Origin: Hyphomicrobiales bacterium
Lineage (GTDB): Bacteria > Pseudomonadota > Alphaproteobacteria > Rhizobiales > Rhizobiaceae
Assembly: GCA_900489925.1 (NCBI GenBank)
Contig: UEHQ01000001.1
Location: 1-64,000 of the forward strand
Length of the DNA stretch: 64,000 bases
Direction: 5' to 3'
The notes beneath the pieces are model-generated. The model was not told the DNA's origin and made no database searches. It was given only the letters and a program-made list of their open reading frames with translations. Shown one piece after another: positions 27,144-37,060 of this stretch. Position numbers and translations under genes: made by a program. Each line of letters opens with the position of its first letter. The first letter of the stretch is position 1.

Positions 27144-27892
27144 AGGCTCTGTCTCTTAATGGCGTCACAAAGGCGTTCGGCGGCCTTGTTGCAGTTAACG
27201 ACGCGACCTTTGCCGTTGAGACCGGCGCTATCCACGGCCTCATCGGACCAAATGGTGCGGGAAAAACTACGTTGTTCAGCCTGATAACCGGGTTCTATCG
27301 ACCCACGGCCGGACGGGTGGAGCTACATGGCCAGGACGTTACAGCCCTGTCCACGAGCCTGCGAGCGAGGAAGGGACTTGTCCGAACCTTCCAGGGAACG
27401 GTTCTGTTTCCTGATCAAAGCGTCGATCAGAACATTGCGAACGGTCTCTTGGCCGCGAGCCAAGGTTCGTTGCGGGACTGGATCATCGAAAGCAGCTCAT
27501 ACAAACATGCGCGCCAAGAAGAAGTCGAAAGGCTCCTCGCATTTTCGCGCCTCACAGATTTAAGGCATGCAGCCGCTCGCGATCTCTCCCACGGTCAGCA
27601 ACGCGTGCTCGGTATCGCTATAGCCTTGGCGGCTAAGCCGAAAGTTCTTTTACTGGATGAACCCTTTACGGGTATGACGGCCAGCGAAAAGGATCGGCTC
27701 GTTGAAATGCTGCAGGACATCCGGCGCGGGGGTACCACCATCGTGTTGGTAGAACATGACATGAGGACCGTCATGCGTCTCTGTGATGTCATCACGGTCT
27801 TGAACTTCGGCCGCGTTTTGACTGAGGGAACGCCGGAACAGGTAAGGCGACACCCTGAGGTAATGTCCGCATATTTGGGAACCGCAGCATGA
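27140..27892 (+). CDS. Branched-chain amino acid-type ABC ATPase, LivG-like
   Basis: A 250-residue ATPase. Walker A is [11 protein letters not shown], the signature is [15 protein letters not shown] (an unusual SHGQQ in place of SGGQQ, common in LivG), Walker B is [12 protein letters not shown] and the H-loop is [11 protein letters not shown]. It overlaps livM and livF by 4 bp each. It powers the importer together with LivF. Confidence 0.95.
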   Translation: MKALSLNGVTKAFGGLVAVNDATFAVETGAIHGLIGPNGAGKTTLFSLITGFYRPTAGRVELHGQDVTALSTSLRARKGLVRTFQGTVLFPDQSVDQNIANGLLAASQGSLRDWIIESSSYKHARQEEVERLLAFSRLTDLRHAAARDLSHGQQRVLGIAIALAAKPKVLLLDEPFTGMTASEKDRLVEMLQDIRRGGTTIVLVEHDMRTVMRLCDVITVLNFGRVLTEGTPEQVRRHPEVMSAYLGTAA

Positions 27893-28590
27893 TCGAGCTT
27901 CGTAACTTGGTGGTTCATTACGGTCGCGTGGCGGCGGTTCACGACGTCTCCATCGCGTTTGGGTCAGGAATTAACTGCATTATCGGCTCAAATGGCGCGG
28001 GCAAGAGCACCATCATGCGGTCCATATCTGGCCTCGTGCGCCCAACTTCGGGAAGCATCCTCTTCGAAGGCGAGGCAATTGAAGGCCTCACGCCAAAAGC
28101 AATCGTCGAACGGGGCATTGCACATGTCCCTGAAGGACGGCACGTCTTCCCGGAACTCACGGTCGAGGAAAACCTGAAGATCGGTTCATATCTCCGCAAG
28201 GACAACGCCGGGATCAAACGGGACTACGACAGTATTTGCAGCGCATTTCCAAGGCTGGCAGAGCGAAGAAAGCAATACGCGAACACCCTCAGCGGCGGCG
28301 AGCAGCAGATGCTGGTCATCGGGAGAGCAATTATGGCGGCTCCGAAGCTCATCCTGATGGATGAACCCTCAATGGGCCTGTCACCTGTGATGGTGGCGAA
28401 GATGGCAGAGGTCATCAGGGCGGTGAATTCCGAAGGGAAGTCCGTCCTCCTCGTCGAGCAAAATGCCAATGTGGCCTTGGGACTTAGCGACGACGCAGCG
28501 GTCTTGGAACAAGGGCGAATTTCACTTCGGGGCAAAGCTGCAGACATGAAGGATGATGAGCATGTCCGAGTTGCCTACATCGGTATTTGA
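27889..28590 (+). CDS. Branched-chain amino acid-type ABC ATPase, LivF-like
   Basis: A 233-residue ATPase. Walker A is GSNGAGKSTIM, the LivF-typical GIAHVPEGRHVFPELTVEEN follows, the signature is LSGGEQQMLVIGRAIM, Walker B is KLILMDEPSMGL and the switch His region is LLVEQNANVAL. It overlaps the livG-like gene by 4 bp. The next reading frame starts about 30 bp before its stop, so the downstream unknown gene is coupled to the transporter operon. Confidence 0.95.
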   Translation: MIELRNLVVHYGRVAAVHDVSIAFGSGINCIIGSNGAGKSTIMRSISGLVRPTSGSILFEGEAIEGLTPKAIVERGIAHVPEGRHVFPELTVEENLKIGSYLRKDNAGIKRDYDSICSAFPRLAERRKQYANTLSGGEQQMLVIGRAIMAAPKLILMDEPSMGLSPVMVAKMAEVIRAVNSEGKSVLLVEQNANVALGLSDDAAVLEQGRISLRGKAADMKDDEHVRVAYIGI

Positions 28591-29296
28591 TCCTTTATCC
28601 TGCGCCATTCTCCTTTGGGGCGAGAGCGTGCAAGTTCTCGCTGGCACCGGTTCACTCGAACGTCTTAGCGCAATAGATGTTGGGTGTTCTCGGACGCTTG
28701 AGGAGAAAATTCTCAAAGCGGTTCAGGCACACCTTGCCGCGTCGCTTCGTTTAGAAACCAAGGTTTCGGTCGCGGGAGCGGATCAATGGGCGGACCCCCT
28801 CCCCGAATGGGATGCGGTCTCGTCTGCCATAGAGCAGTCGACCGCATCCCTAACGCCCAGATCGCATGCATTCCACATGCGGCTCGCGAGCAAGTACGCT
28901 GACTACTACCGAGGTTTTGAACAGAAAGCGCTGGTTCAGTGGGTGACCGCCAGCAAAATGAAAAGCGAGTTTCTGACCGCTATTGCTTTGTCGCGTTTCG
29001 GTAATTTTGGGGATGCTGCTTCACTCGCCGGTGATCTATCAGATCGGTGGAGGACAGGCACCCCAATAAGGCTGCCGGGGCTTGTGCAGATCGAACGGGC
29101 GGGAAGCGCTTGGGCGGAGATGGCCAGCCAACGAGCGCTGGCGCAGTTGCTTGGCGAGAGGGCAGGCCAGCTAACGGATCGGCTGGCCCCTTATCCAAGC
29201 GATGATCCGTCAGTATGGGAGGGGCTTCGTACGCCCGAGCAAATTGTGCGGTTCGGCTTTGCGGCCGCTGTCCTCCCGCCCAAGGTCTTGGTCTAA
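28562..29296 (+). CDS. Unrecognised protein overlapping the livF-like gene and preceding a molybdoenzyme
   Basis: About 244 residues, mostly helical in appearance, with no signal peptide, no clear membrane segment and no motif I recognise. It has a Trp-rich central part (HMRLASKYADYYRGFEQKAL and VQWVTASKMKSEF). ATG 28562 has AAGGA seven bases upstream; ATG 28553 is an alternative, and either overlaps livF by about 30 bp. It ends 24 bp before the DMSO-reductase-family gene. A dedicated assembly factor for the molybdoenzyme, analogous in position to TorD-type chaperones, is conceivable, but I see no TorD sequence signature. Confidence 0.75.
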   Translation: MSELPTSVFDPLSCAILLWGESVQVLAGTGSLERLSAIDVGCSRTLEEKILKAVQAHLAASLRLETKVSVAGADQWADPLPEWDAVSSAIEQSTASLTPRSHAFHMRLASKYADYYRGFEQKALVQWVTASKMKSEFLTAIALSRFGNFGDAASLAGDLSDRWRTGTPIRLPGLVQIERAGSAWAEMASQRALAQLLGERAGQLTDRLAPYPSDDPSVWEGLRTPEQIVRFGFAAAVLPPKVLV

Positions 29297-29320
29297 TTTA
29301 CGGTCGGAAGGCAATTCATA

Positions 29321-31621
29321 ATGGACAAGCGCCCCTTCTTCACCCTTGGCCATTGGGGCCTGCGAGAGGTGGAACCGGGCTCGACTGAAATACGCCCATG
29401 GCAAGCTGACAGCGACCCCAATTCTATCGGCCTCGATCAGCTTTCGGTTGACGTTGATCGCCTGAGGGTGCTGCGCCCGTCTATCAGAGAGGGTTGGTTA
29501 AAAAACGATCCGGGTGTCGGCACTGCAAATCGCGGTTTGGAAAAATTCGTTGAAGTCCCGTGGGACGAAGCCTTCGAATTGGTTGCTGCCGAACTGAACC
29601 GTGTCATTCAACAGCATGGGAACAGCTCGATCTACGGCGGCTCATATGGATGGGGCAGTGCGGGACGGTTTCATCATGCCCAAAGCCAAATTCACCGATT
29701 TCTCAATGTCCTTGGTGGCTACGTAAAGTCACGAGACTCCTACAGCTATGGGGCTGGCAGCGTTATCATGCCCCACATCGTCGCTCCCATGGAAAAGCTT
29801 CTTTACCAGCATTCTTCCTGGGACACCTTGGCCGAGCACACGCGGCTGTTCGTTGCCTTTGGCGGATTACCTCTGCGCAACACCCAAATGTCAGCAGGCG
29901 GCGCGGGCAACCACCGTGTGAGCGATGCTCTGACTAAGATGCATTTGTCAGGCACAAGGTTCGTAAACATCAGTCCGTTGCGAGAGGACATTGAGGGCGA
30001 TGCCGAGTGGATACCTATCCGGCCTGGCACGGACGTCGCATTGATGCTGGCGCTAGGCAATGCGCTGATCGCCAAGAGGCTTCACGACGAAAACTTTTTA
30101 CAGCAGTTCTGTACAGGGTCGGACAAGGTTAAGCGTTACCTGCTTGGCGAAGACGATGGCTGTCCCAAAACGCCTCAGTGGGCAGAGGACATAACGGGTA
30201 TCCCTAGTGACGTGACTGAAAAGCTCGCCATGCAAATGGTCACTTCCCGGACCATGATCAACGCTTCGTGGTCTCTGCAGCGACAAAGCCACGGAGAACA
30301 GGCTTACTGGTCGCTGGTTACGTTGGCATCCCTGGTCGGCCAGATCGGCCTTCCGGGCGGCGGTTTTGGCATAGGCTACGGGACTTTAAATTCCATCGGA
30401 TCGCCCGAGGCCAACATGTCCGGACCAAGATTTCCTCAAGGACGGAACGCGGTGGAGCAGTTTATTCCAGTCGCCCGGATATCCGATATGCTCCTCAACC
30501 CGGGCGGGTCTTTTTCCTACGACGGGGCGAGCTATTCCTACCCTGACATCAAGATTGTTTACTGGGCAGGCGGCAACCCATTTCATCATCATCAAGACTT
30601 GAAACGTTTGATGAGAGCTTGGCAAAAACCTGAAACCATCATCGTACATGAACAATATTGGACGGCGACGGCGAAGGCTGCTGACATCGTGCTTCCGGCA
30701 AGCATATCCTTAGAGCGCGATGATCTCGGCTATGCCTCCCGTGAGGGACAGCTCGTGGCAATGCGGGCAGTACGCCCACCTCTGGCGCAGGCTAAGAGTG
30801 ACTACGACATATTTTCGGGTATCGCGTCCCGCCTTCATCTGGGCCAGCAGTTTACCGAAGGGAGGAGCCCTGAGGAATGGATCGTCCATATGTACGAAGA
30901 ATACAGGCAGAGGACCAAATTGGCCGAACTTCCCGATTACCGCCAGTTCTTAAAACTCGGCAGGATCGAGCTTCAGCAGCAATCGGTACCGACCGCCTTA
31001 CTGTCTGATTTCCGTCGAAAGCCAGAGCGAAGCCCTTTGCCGACGCCGTCTGGAAAGATCGAGCTATTTTCGCAAACAATCGACGACTTTGCACTACGCG
31101 ACTGCCCTGGCCAGGCAACGTGGCTCGAACCAATTGAATGGCTTAAGTCTCCAAAGGCTGCGAAATTCCCGCTCCACCTGCTGAGCCAAGAACCGCGAAA
31201 CAGGCTCCACAGCCAGCTTGATCACTCGGCTCACAGTCGGATGGGAAAGATCAAAGACCGTGAACCTATCTTATTAAGCCAAGGAGATGCTCAAGCGCGT
31301 GGAATAGCGGACGGGGATATCGTGCGCGTTTTCAACGACCGTGGTGCCTGCCTCGCTTCTGCGCGCATCACGTCTGATCTGATGCACGGCGTGGCCGTCT
31401 TGGCTACAGGTGCCTGGTTTGATCCCTTTGAATGGAGTCCCGATACAACGTTGGAAAAACACGGAAATCCGAACGTCCTAACTCTGGATGCCCCTGCGTC
31501 CAGCTTGAGTCAAGCAACCGTAGCTCAGACCTGTTTGGTTGAAGTTGAACGTTTCGACGGCGAACTTCCAGCTGTAACGGCTTTCAGCCTTCCGAATTTC
31601 GATCAGGAACATACTGAGTAG
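29321..31621 (+). CDS. Molybdopterin oxidoreductase of the DMSO/TMAO/biotin sulfoxide reductase family, cytoplasmic
   Basis: A 766-residue bis-molybdopterin enzyme. GGSYGWGSAGRFHHAQSQIH contains the Ser that ligates molybdenum in DMSO, TMAO and biotin sulfoxide reductases, and VYWAGGNPFHHHQDL, LPASISLERDDLGYASREG and PLHLLSQEPRNRLHSQLDHS are cofactor-binding blocks of the family. There is no N-terminal Fe-S cysteine motif and no Tat signal, so it should be cytoplasmic like BisC rather than periplasmic like TorA. It would reduce an S-oxide or N-oxide, or run in reverse. It is the last gene of the liv-type operon, so the imported compound may be its substrate (inference). Confidence 0.9.
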   Translation: MDKRPFFTLGHWGLREVEPGSTEIRPWQADSDPNSIGLDQLSVDVDRLRVLRPSIREGWLKNDPGVGTANRGLEKFVEVPWDEAFELVAAELNRVIQQHGNSSIYGGSYGWGSAGRFHHAQSQIHRFLNVLGGYVKSRDSYSYGAGSVIMPHIVAPMEKLLYQHSSWDTLAEHTRLFVAFGGLPLRNTQMSAGGAGNHRVSDALTKMHLSGTRFVNISPLREDIEGDAEWIPIRPGTDVALMLALGNALIAKRLHDENFLQQFCTGSDKVKRYLLGEDDGCPKTPQWAEDITGIPSDVTEKLAMQMVTSRTMINASWSLQRQSHGEQAYWSLVTLASLVGQIGLPGGGFGIGYGTLNSIGSPEANMSGPRFPQGRNAVEQFIPVARISDMLLNPGGSFSYDGASYSYPDIKIVYWAGGNPFHHHQDLKRLMRAWQKPETIIVHEQYWTATAKAADIVLPASISLERDDLGYASREGQLVAMRAVRPPLAQAKSDYDIFSGIASRLHLGQQFTEGRSPEEWIVHMYEEYRQRTKLAELPDYRQFLKLGRIELQQQSVPTALLSDFRRKPERSPLPTPSGKIELFSQTIDDFALRDCPGQATWLEPIEWLKSPKAAKFPLHLLSQEPRNRLHSQLDHSAHSRMGKIKDREPILLSQGDAQARGIADGDIVRVFNDRGACLASARITSDLMHGVAVLATGAWFDPFEWSPDTTLEKHGNPNVLTLDAPASSLSQATVAQTCLVEVERFDGELPAVTAFSLPNFDQEHTE

Positions 31622-31742
31622 TATAAATTTTAGATCGATAATTCGTTTTTAACCACCAAGTATCATATTTTGCTTGCTTCCACGCGAGCCGAATCTGTCG
31701 ATTGCCGCTTCCGGGAGCCAACAACCTAAGGAAGGGCCAGAC

Positions 31743-34031
31743 ATGCTTCAGAAATTTCGAAGCTCACTTGCGTTGAGCTTGATCGGCATCACCGGTGGAG
31801 CCATCGTGGCTGTACTGTTGGCATCAAACTACGTCATGATCACCCAGACTCGCGAAAGAGTAGCTTCGCTTCTGGTTGAACAGGGAAAATCACAGGCAAC
31901 AGGCATCGCGAGCAATGTTGCATCTGATTTGGGCCGCGTAACCGGCTCAGCGAAGGCGATGGCCGACGTTATCGCGCGCTCGTTTGAGGCTGGTGAACTG
32001 ACCCGATCATCTTTGAAAGCGATCCTGCAGGGCGGCGCTGCTAATCCAGTGGTATACAATTCCTGGTTCATGGAGCAAAAGGGCGCATTTGACATCGCTG
32101 TCGGCAGTTCCACAGATGCGAAGCTTGGGCTAAATGAGAACGGCATCCTCGCTATGTCGTGGGAGAACCGAGGCAACGTCCAGAACTTCAAGACCTTTGC
32201 GGATGAGAACTATTCCGCTGATTGGTACAAGTCTGCAGCAAACGCCATCGACGGTGTAACGACCGATCCATACGTTTATGTGGACGAGAAAACACAGGCA
32301 CGATACATCGCAACCTCAATTTCATTTCCGGTTCGGTCGAATGGCAAGCTCATCGGTGTTCTTGGGCTGGACGTCTCCATCCAAGCTCTCTCTGAAGAAC
32401 TTGGCCGGGTCCACCCATTTGGGACGGGCCGTGCTATGCTAGTCTCTCAGTCTGGGAAATGGGTAGTCGGTGGGTCCCCTGATGCGTCCACCAAAGACTA
32501 TGATCAAAGCGGCGTGGAAGTTTTGAGGACCGCCCTCTCCGACCAAAAGGCCGCCAATATCCCAAACGTTGACGGCCTCTATGATCGTTATGTCCAGCCA
32601 TTCAAAGTGCCCGGAACCGACACCAGCTGGGTTGCGCTGGTCGACATGCCCTACAGCGCGATAAACGCTCCGATCAAGGCCCAGACCTGGATGATGGTCG
32701 TGGGTGGATTTTTGGTCCTTGTGGCTGTTATGGCGGCCCTATACTTGTCGGTGCGATCATTGATCCAGCGTCCGCTCCACGAACTCGTCACGGACGTTCG
32801 CGCGCTCAGCGACGGTCGCTATAATCTGGAGATAAAAGGCCAGGAGCGTCAAAATGAGGTTGGCAAGGTCGCAAAGGCCCTTGAGGGCTTCCGTTTTGCA
32901 CTGGCAGATGCGAAGCGCTTAGAAGCGGAGGCTGATCTCCAGCGAAACGCTGCAGACGCGGAGCGTGGCAAATCTGAATCCGAACGAAGGGCGGCCGTCG
33001 AACTACAGCGGCGCATTGTATCGGCGGTGGGTGCGAGCCTGTCGCATCTTTCGACAGGGGACTTGACTCAACGCATTACCGACGATTTCCCAGGAGAATA
33101 TGCGAAGCTGAAGTCCGACTTCAATGAAGCGGTTGCCACGCTTGAACAGACGATACGCACGATGAACGGCAGTGTAGTCAATATTGGGGCTGGGACCAGC
33201 GAGATCAGCAGCAGCGCGAATGACTTGTCCAAGAGGACCGAGCAGCAGGCTGCAAGTTTGGAGCAGACTGCCGCAGCGCTCAATCAGTTGACATCCCAAG
33301 TGAGGTCAAGCGCAGATAATGCCCGTGAAGCCGCTCAGAACGTCTCGCTAGCTTGCGACGATGCGAGCAAATCGGGGGAAGTCGTGCGGCGCGCGATTGC
33401 CTCCATGCGCGGCATTGAGCAGTCTTCCGATGAAGTCTCCCGGATTATCGGCGTCATCGACGATATCGCGTTCCAGACCAACCTGTTGGCCTTGAATGCG
33501 GGGGTCGAAGCCGCACGAGCTGGTGAAGCGGGTAAAGGATTCGCTGTCGTCGCTCAGGAAGTCCGGGAGCTTGCTCAGCGCTCAGCTACCGCAGCCAAGG
33601 AAATCAAGTCGCTGATCAACAGCTCGGCATCACAAGTTAAGGAGGGTGTCGACCTTGTTGGCCTTGCTGGTGATGCGCTTAAGAAAATTTCCGATCAGGT
33701 CATGGGCATTGACTCTTTGATTAAGCAGATTTCGTCATCTGCAGGCGAGCAGGCCATCGGTCTGAACGAGATCAACGTGGCAATGAACCAGATGGATCAA
33801 GTGACGCAGCAAAATGCCGCTATGGTCGAGGAAGCTACCGCTGCAAGCGCCACGTTGAACGAGGAGGCACTGACGCTCCGCGAACTTGTATCTCGGTTCC
33901 GGGTTTCGGGGCTGGAGGAAAATCGCAACCAGGTACACCTTACAACAAATGTCAGCGTACCTTACCGTAGGATCGCATTGGTCGCGAACGGTAGGGCTTC
34001 CCGTGTTGAAGCGGATTGGCAAGAATTTTGA
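31743..34031 (+). CDS. Methyl-accepting chemotaxis protein with a periplasmic Cache-type sensor
   Basis: About 762 residues. TM1 is near 10-33 ([20 protein letters not shown]); a large periplasmic domain follows with a dCache-like core ([20 protein letters not shown] and [20 protein letters not shown]). TM2 is near 315-340 ([19 protein letters not shown]). A HAMP segment follows, then the signalling hairpin with the tip [20 protein letters not shown]. There is no CheR/CheB-binding pentapeptide at the C-terminus. ATG 31743 has AAGG upstream; the frame is open from 31674. It is convergent with a periplasmic binding-protein gene, which could present ligand to it (inference). Confidence 0.93.
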   Translation: MLQKFRSSLALSLIGITGGAIVAVLLASNYVMITQTRERVASLLVEQGKSQATGIASNVASDLGRVTGSAKAMADVIARSFEAGELTRSSLKAILQGGAANPVVYNSWFMEQKGAFDIAVGSSTDAKLGLNENGILAMSWENRGNVQNFKTFADENYSADWYKSAANAIDGVTTDPYVYVDEKTQARYIATSISFPVRSNGKLIGVLGLDVSIQALSEELGRVHPFGTGRAMLVSQSGKWVVGGSPDASTKDYDQSGVEVLRTALSDQKAANIPNVDGLYDRYVQPFKVPGTDTSWVALVDMPYSAINAPIKAQTWMMVVGGFLVLVAVMAALYLSVRSLIQRPLHELVTDVRALSDGRYNLEIKGQERQNEVGKVAKALEGFRFALADAKRLEAEADLQRNAADAERGKSESERRAAVELQRRIVSAVGASLSHLSTGDLTQRITDDFPGEYAKLKSDFNEAVATLEQTIRTMNGSVVNIGAGTSEISSSANDLSKRTEQQAASLEQTAAALNQLTSQVRSSADNAREAAQNVSLACDDASKSGEVVRRAIASMRGIEQSSDEVSRIIGVIDDIAFQTNLLALNAGVEAARAGEAGKGFAVVAQEVRELAQRSATAAKEIKSLINSSASQVKEGVDLVGLAGDALKKISDQVMGIDSLIKQISSSAGEQAIGLNEINVAMNQMDQVTQQNAAMVEEATAASATLNEEALTLRELVSRFRVSGLEENRNQVHLTTNVSVPYRRIALVANGRASRVEADWQEF

Positions 34032-34041
34032 CGCCGATCTT

Positions 34042-34070
34042 GGTGCCGTCAGCCTTGCTGGCGGCACCTT
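34042..34070 (+). terminator. Intrinsic terminator after the chemoreceptor gene
   Basis: GGTGCCGTCAGC (34042-34053) pairs with GCTGGCGGCACC (34057-34068) around CTT, with one T-G pair, followed by TTTCC. The convergent binding-protein gene ends 33 bp further on and may use the same hairpin. Confidence 0.75.
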
Positions 34071-34100
34071 TCCGCTTGAGGCAAATACAGACTAGTCAAC

Positions 34101-34919
34101 CTACTTCACAAGACGTGGCTCGCCAACGTCGACAATAGATGCATCGAAACCCACCGCTTCGATAGCTTTTGCCAAAGAGCCGTCAGCCTGCTGCTTCTTA
34201 ATGCTAGCATCCAGAGCTTGACCAAGCGTGTCGTTTCCCTTGGTGTACAGAATGGTCGTTTGCGGAGGCAGCACAGTTGCCCCTACTTTTTCATCCGGTT
34301 TCGCCATTTTGATCGCAATCCCCGGATAGGCACCGTTTTTCTTCTGATTGAAGATGCCGCTATTGTAGCCCAGGAAACCAACGTCAAGGCGACCGGCCGC
34401 AAGGTCCTGTGCCATCGCGACAGGCGTCGGATATAGCTTCAAGTTCGCACCGAACACCTTCTGAAGGTCTCGAACCCAAAAGAACCCTTGCACAGTTCCC
34501 GCGTTGTGACCGACAGCCTCCTCAATGCTCTCGTATCCCGCCTTGGAATAGATACCCATATGGTCGAGATAAGTCGGTGTCGACTGACCGAGAACCTTGC
34601 TTCGTGCTTCCGTCCTATTCCAGCTACCAATTGCGACGTCAGCCTTACCGGAAACCACAGCCTGGATCGTAGCTGCGGGGTCCATAACAAGCGGCACGAC
34701 CTCCAGACAATTGGCCTTCGCCGCACGAGTGACAATCTCTGGATCGATCCCAGAAATCGTGCCGTCAGGTGAAGCGTAGGTGAATGGCGGGTAGTCGTAG
34801 GCAGCGACGGTCAACTTGCCTTGATTGACTGTTTTGACTGTTGTCGCGCAGTCGGTGGCAAACGAAAACGAGGCACTCGCAAGCAGCGCGATTGAGGCAA
34901 ACGACAAGATGCGCGTCAT
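34101..34919 (-). CDS. Orphan ABC solute-binding protein, family 3, copy 2
   Basis: A 272-residue paralogue of the binding protein at 8608-9429. It has a Sec signal peptide (LSFASIALLASASFSFA), LTVAAYDYPPFTYASPDGT, AVVSGKADVAIGSWNRTEAR and the shared ANCLEVVP and LKLYPTPVAMAQDL blocks. No permease or ATPase is adjacent. It is convergent with the chemoreceptor, and a TGACC-type site lies about 70 bp upstream of its start. Uptake through a remote permease, or sensing with the chemoreceptor, are both possible. Confidence 0.9.
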   Translation of the reverse strand: MTRILSFASIALLASASFSFATDCATTVKTVNQGKLTVAAYDYPPFTYASPDGTISGIDPEIVTRAAKANCLEVVPLVMDPAATIQAVVSGKADVAIGSWNRTEARSKVLGQSTPTYLDHMGIYSKAGYESIEEAVGHNAGTVQGFFWVRDLQKVFGANLKLYPTPVAMAQDLAAGRLDVGFLGYNSGIFNQKKNGAYPGIAIKMAKPDEKVGATVLPPQTTILYTKGNDTLGQALDASIKKQQADGSLAKAIEAVGFDASIVDVGEPRLVK

Positions 34920-34987
34920 CAGAATATCCCAGGTTGGACTATCGGTTTCGCCAGAAGAAAGACAAAATAACGGATTGTCAAATTAAA

Positions 34988-35001
34988 ATACTGGTCCGTC
35001 A
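34988..35001 (-). promoter_or_regulatory. TGACC-type operator candidate upstream of binding-protein copy 2
   Basis: Reads TGACGGACCAGTAT on the minus strand, followed by TTTAATTTGACA, about 70 bp upstream of the start at 34919. It is a weaker match (TGACG instead of TGACC), but it shares the GTATTTTAATT tail with the site at 17107. Confidence 0.35.
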
Positions 35002-35131
35002 GTTTTCCACGACTGAGTTTCTTCATACGCGGTGCCAGGGGCCAGCTCCCTTTTCCGGGTGCAATGAATAGCGCGAAATTCGAAGAAGCGCCCGAACGCT
35101 TAAGGTTCACCAGTAACTACGCGTCCATTTA

Positions 35132-37060
35132 TCAGGGTAAAATCTCGGATTGGACGACAGGCAGAGGGGTCAGAAAGCGTTTGAGTTCTTCTTGTTGAGC
35201 CACCAGGAAGGGCGCGTCCTTGACCCGTTCGTGAAGGGTCAAAAGTCGCCTTTCCGCTCTCGCCATTATTGTTTCGTAGAGCATCGGGAGGATTGTCACG
35301 GAAGTGCCGTGGTTGGTCGCTTCGTTCTCGCCCGGCTCGATCAGGTCACCGAGCACGAAGCCGTTCACCTTAGTGTGGTCACGAAGGGCTCCCCGCTCTC
35401 TCAGCTCCTTGACGTACTTCCACACCTGGTTCTTTTCTCGACTGCCCAGCGGAAGGCCGGTCGTTTTGAGGTCGATTATGACCAGTTGATCAACGCCATC
35501 TTGCTCAAAGTCACTGTCGTAAGAAGGTCGACCGTAGAAGCCGACACTAGCATCGGGCAGGACCACAAAATCCGGGCGGTTGCGGCTGCCCCTGCCCTTA
35601 GCCTCCTTGAAAATCGTCTGGATAACCTTCGTCATCCCAACGTTGGAAGTGAACTCGATTGACTCAAACTGCGGCCCAAACATCCAGAGCCCTCTCTCGA
35701 AGAGAGGTTGAAGCTCGTGAACCTCATCAAGGCCGACCTTCTTCGTCTTGATCCGCAGCTCGTTTATAAGCTTAAGCCGGTTTTGAATCTCATCGAGCAC
35801 AACTTTCGCCATCCCGATGGTCCATTGGCTGAGAAGATCATGAAGATTGTCGTAGTCATTCGGATCACACCGGTGGAGAAGCTCAAGGAGGCCGTATCGC
35901 GTCTGAGATTGCTCCAATTTGGTCAAAATACCTGTCAGCTGTGATATCTCGACCTCTCCAAAGTTGGGGCACTTCTCCACGACCTGATCAATAAATGTGG
36001 ACACGCGCTCCTTGCTGATCGGAGAAAGTCGATTGATGGCATTTCCGTGCGCTTCGATTACCGCAATTTTCGTTTGCTCTCGCTCGCTCCGTCCAAGCTC
36101 ATGGATCAGTTGGCGGATGTGATCCTGAACCGCCGCTCGTGTCGTCTGCCAGGCTTCATTTTGATCTCTAAATCCCGACCAATCTTCCAAGATAGCGTTC
36201 TGGTCATTCAGGAAGTCAGCTTGGACAATAAAAGTGAACCGTTTCGCTTCTGAGCTTCGACCGTCCAGCACTCTGTCGTAATCGCTTCCGCTCCACTTAC
36301 AGCTGCCAACAGCTCGACCCTGGACCCAGTATGCGATCCCGTGCTGCTTTGTGCTCTTATCCGACTTTTTGGTGTCGATATGCAGTACCTTCGCCTGGCC
36401 ATATCCAGGGACCGTCAGATCACTTTCGGAGATCAGGTCGGGAATATCGCTAAAGGAGATTGGTCGACTATTGATGCTGACCTTGAAAGCAGGGTTCGCG
36501 AGAAATCGACTACCTATGATTTCTCGGGCTCTCTCCTCGCTCACCCTGACATTACGCGGTCTACCGGTTCCCTCGATCCTTGTACCGTGGCCGATAACGC
36601 CCTCGGTTCGGAAGGAAAGCTCTTCCAGGACAAGCGGTCGGTTTTCGGTTCGATGGACGCGGCAGACGAACTCTTGGCCGTTTTTGCGAGAGGTAACAGT
36701 GTATTCAGACGCGAAACAAAAGCTCGCAAATCGTCCCTTCCCGTTTTGGCCGAAAACGGATCGAGGCGCACCAAATACGTCGGCCGGTGGCTCGATCCTT
36801 GAGCCGCCATGGGCCAATCTGTTGTAAGCAAAGGTCCGCCAAATGTGCCTAAACTCATCTCGCGTCATTCCGTGACCGTCATCCTCAATGGCGAAAGAGG
36901 TCCCGGTCTTTGCGTCAGGCCACGTTATGTGAACCTCGGTTGCATATGCATCCCAGCAGTTCGCGACAAGTTCTACGATTGCCGTCGAGGGCTCGGTTAC
37001 GATAGCTCCTGCATAGGTCTCAAGAAAACGTTGATCATATAGAAGATTTTGCTGTTCCAA
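35132..37060 (-). CDS. GHKL ATPase fused to a PD-(D/E)XK-like nuclease
   Basis: A 642-residue protein with two recognisable ends. The N-terminus is a GHKL (Hsp90/MutL/MORC-type) ATPase: N-box VELVANCWDAY near 29-39, IEDDGHGMTRDEF near 57-69, and GQNGKGRFASF as the glycine-rich lid. The C-terminus (about 490-560) has RPDFVVLPDAS followed by VIIDLKTTG and NQVWKYVKEL, matching the spacing of PD-(D/E)XK nucleases of the Shedu/restriction type (Asp497 and the D-x-K of IIDLK). The middle is helical. An ATPase-gated DNase used in defence or DNA repair is the likely role. It stands alone on the minus strand beside a TerY-type triad and a CHAT protease. The nuclease call is inferred from motifs only. 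Confidence 0.75.
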   Translation of the reverse strand: MEQQNLLYDQRFLETYAGAIVTEPSTAIVELVANCWDAYATEVHITWPDAKTGTSFAIEDDGHGMTRDEFRHIWRTFAYNRLAHGGSRIEPPADVFGAPRSVFGQNGKGRFASFCFASEYTVTSRKNGQEFVCRVHRTENRPLVLEELSFRTEGVIGHGTRIEGTGRPRNVRVSEERAREIIGSRFLANPAFKVSINSRPISFSDIPDLISESDLTVPGYGQAKVLHIDTKKSDKSTKQHGIAYWVQGRAVGSCKWSGSDYDRVLDGRSSEAKRFTFIVQADFLNDQNAILEDWSGFRDQNEAWQTTRAAVQDHIRQLIHELGRSEREQTKIAVIEAHGNAINRLSPISKERVSTFIDQVVEKCPNFGEVEISQLTGILTKLEQSQTRYGLLELLHRCDPNDYDNLHDLLSQWTIGMAKVVLDEIQNRLKLINELRIKTKKVGLDEVHELQPLFERGLWMFGPQFESIEFTSNVGMTKVIQTIFKEAKGRGSRNRPDFVVLPDASVGFYGRPSYDSDFEQDGVDQLVIIDLKTTGLPLGSREKNQVWKYVKELRERGALRDHTKVNGFVLGDLIEPGENEATNHGTSVTILPMLYETIMARAERRLLTLHERVKDAPFLVAQQEELKRFLTPLPVVQSEILP

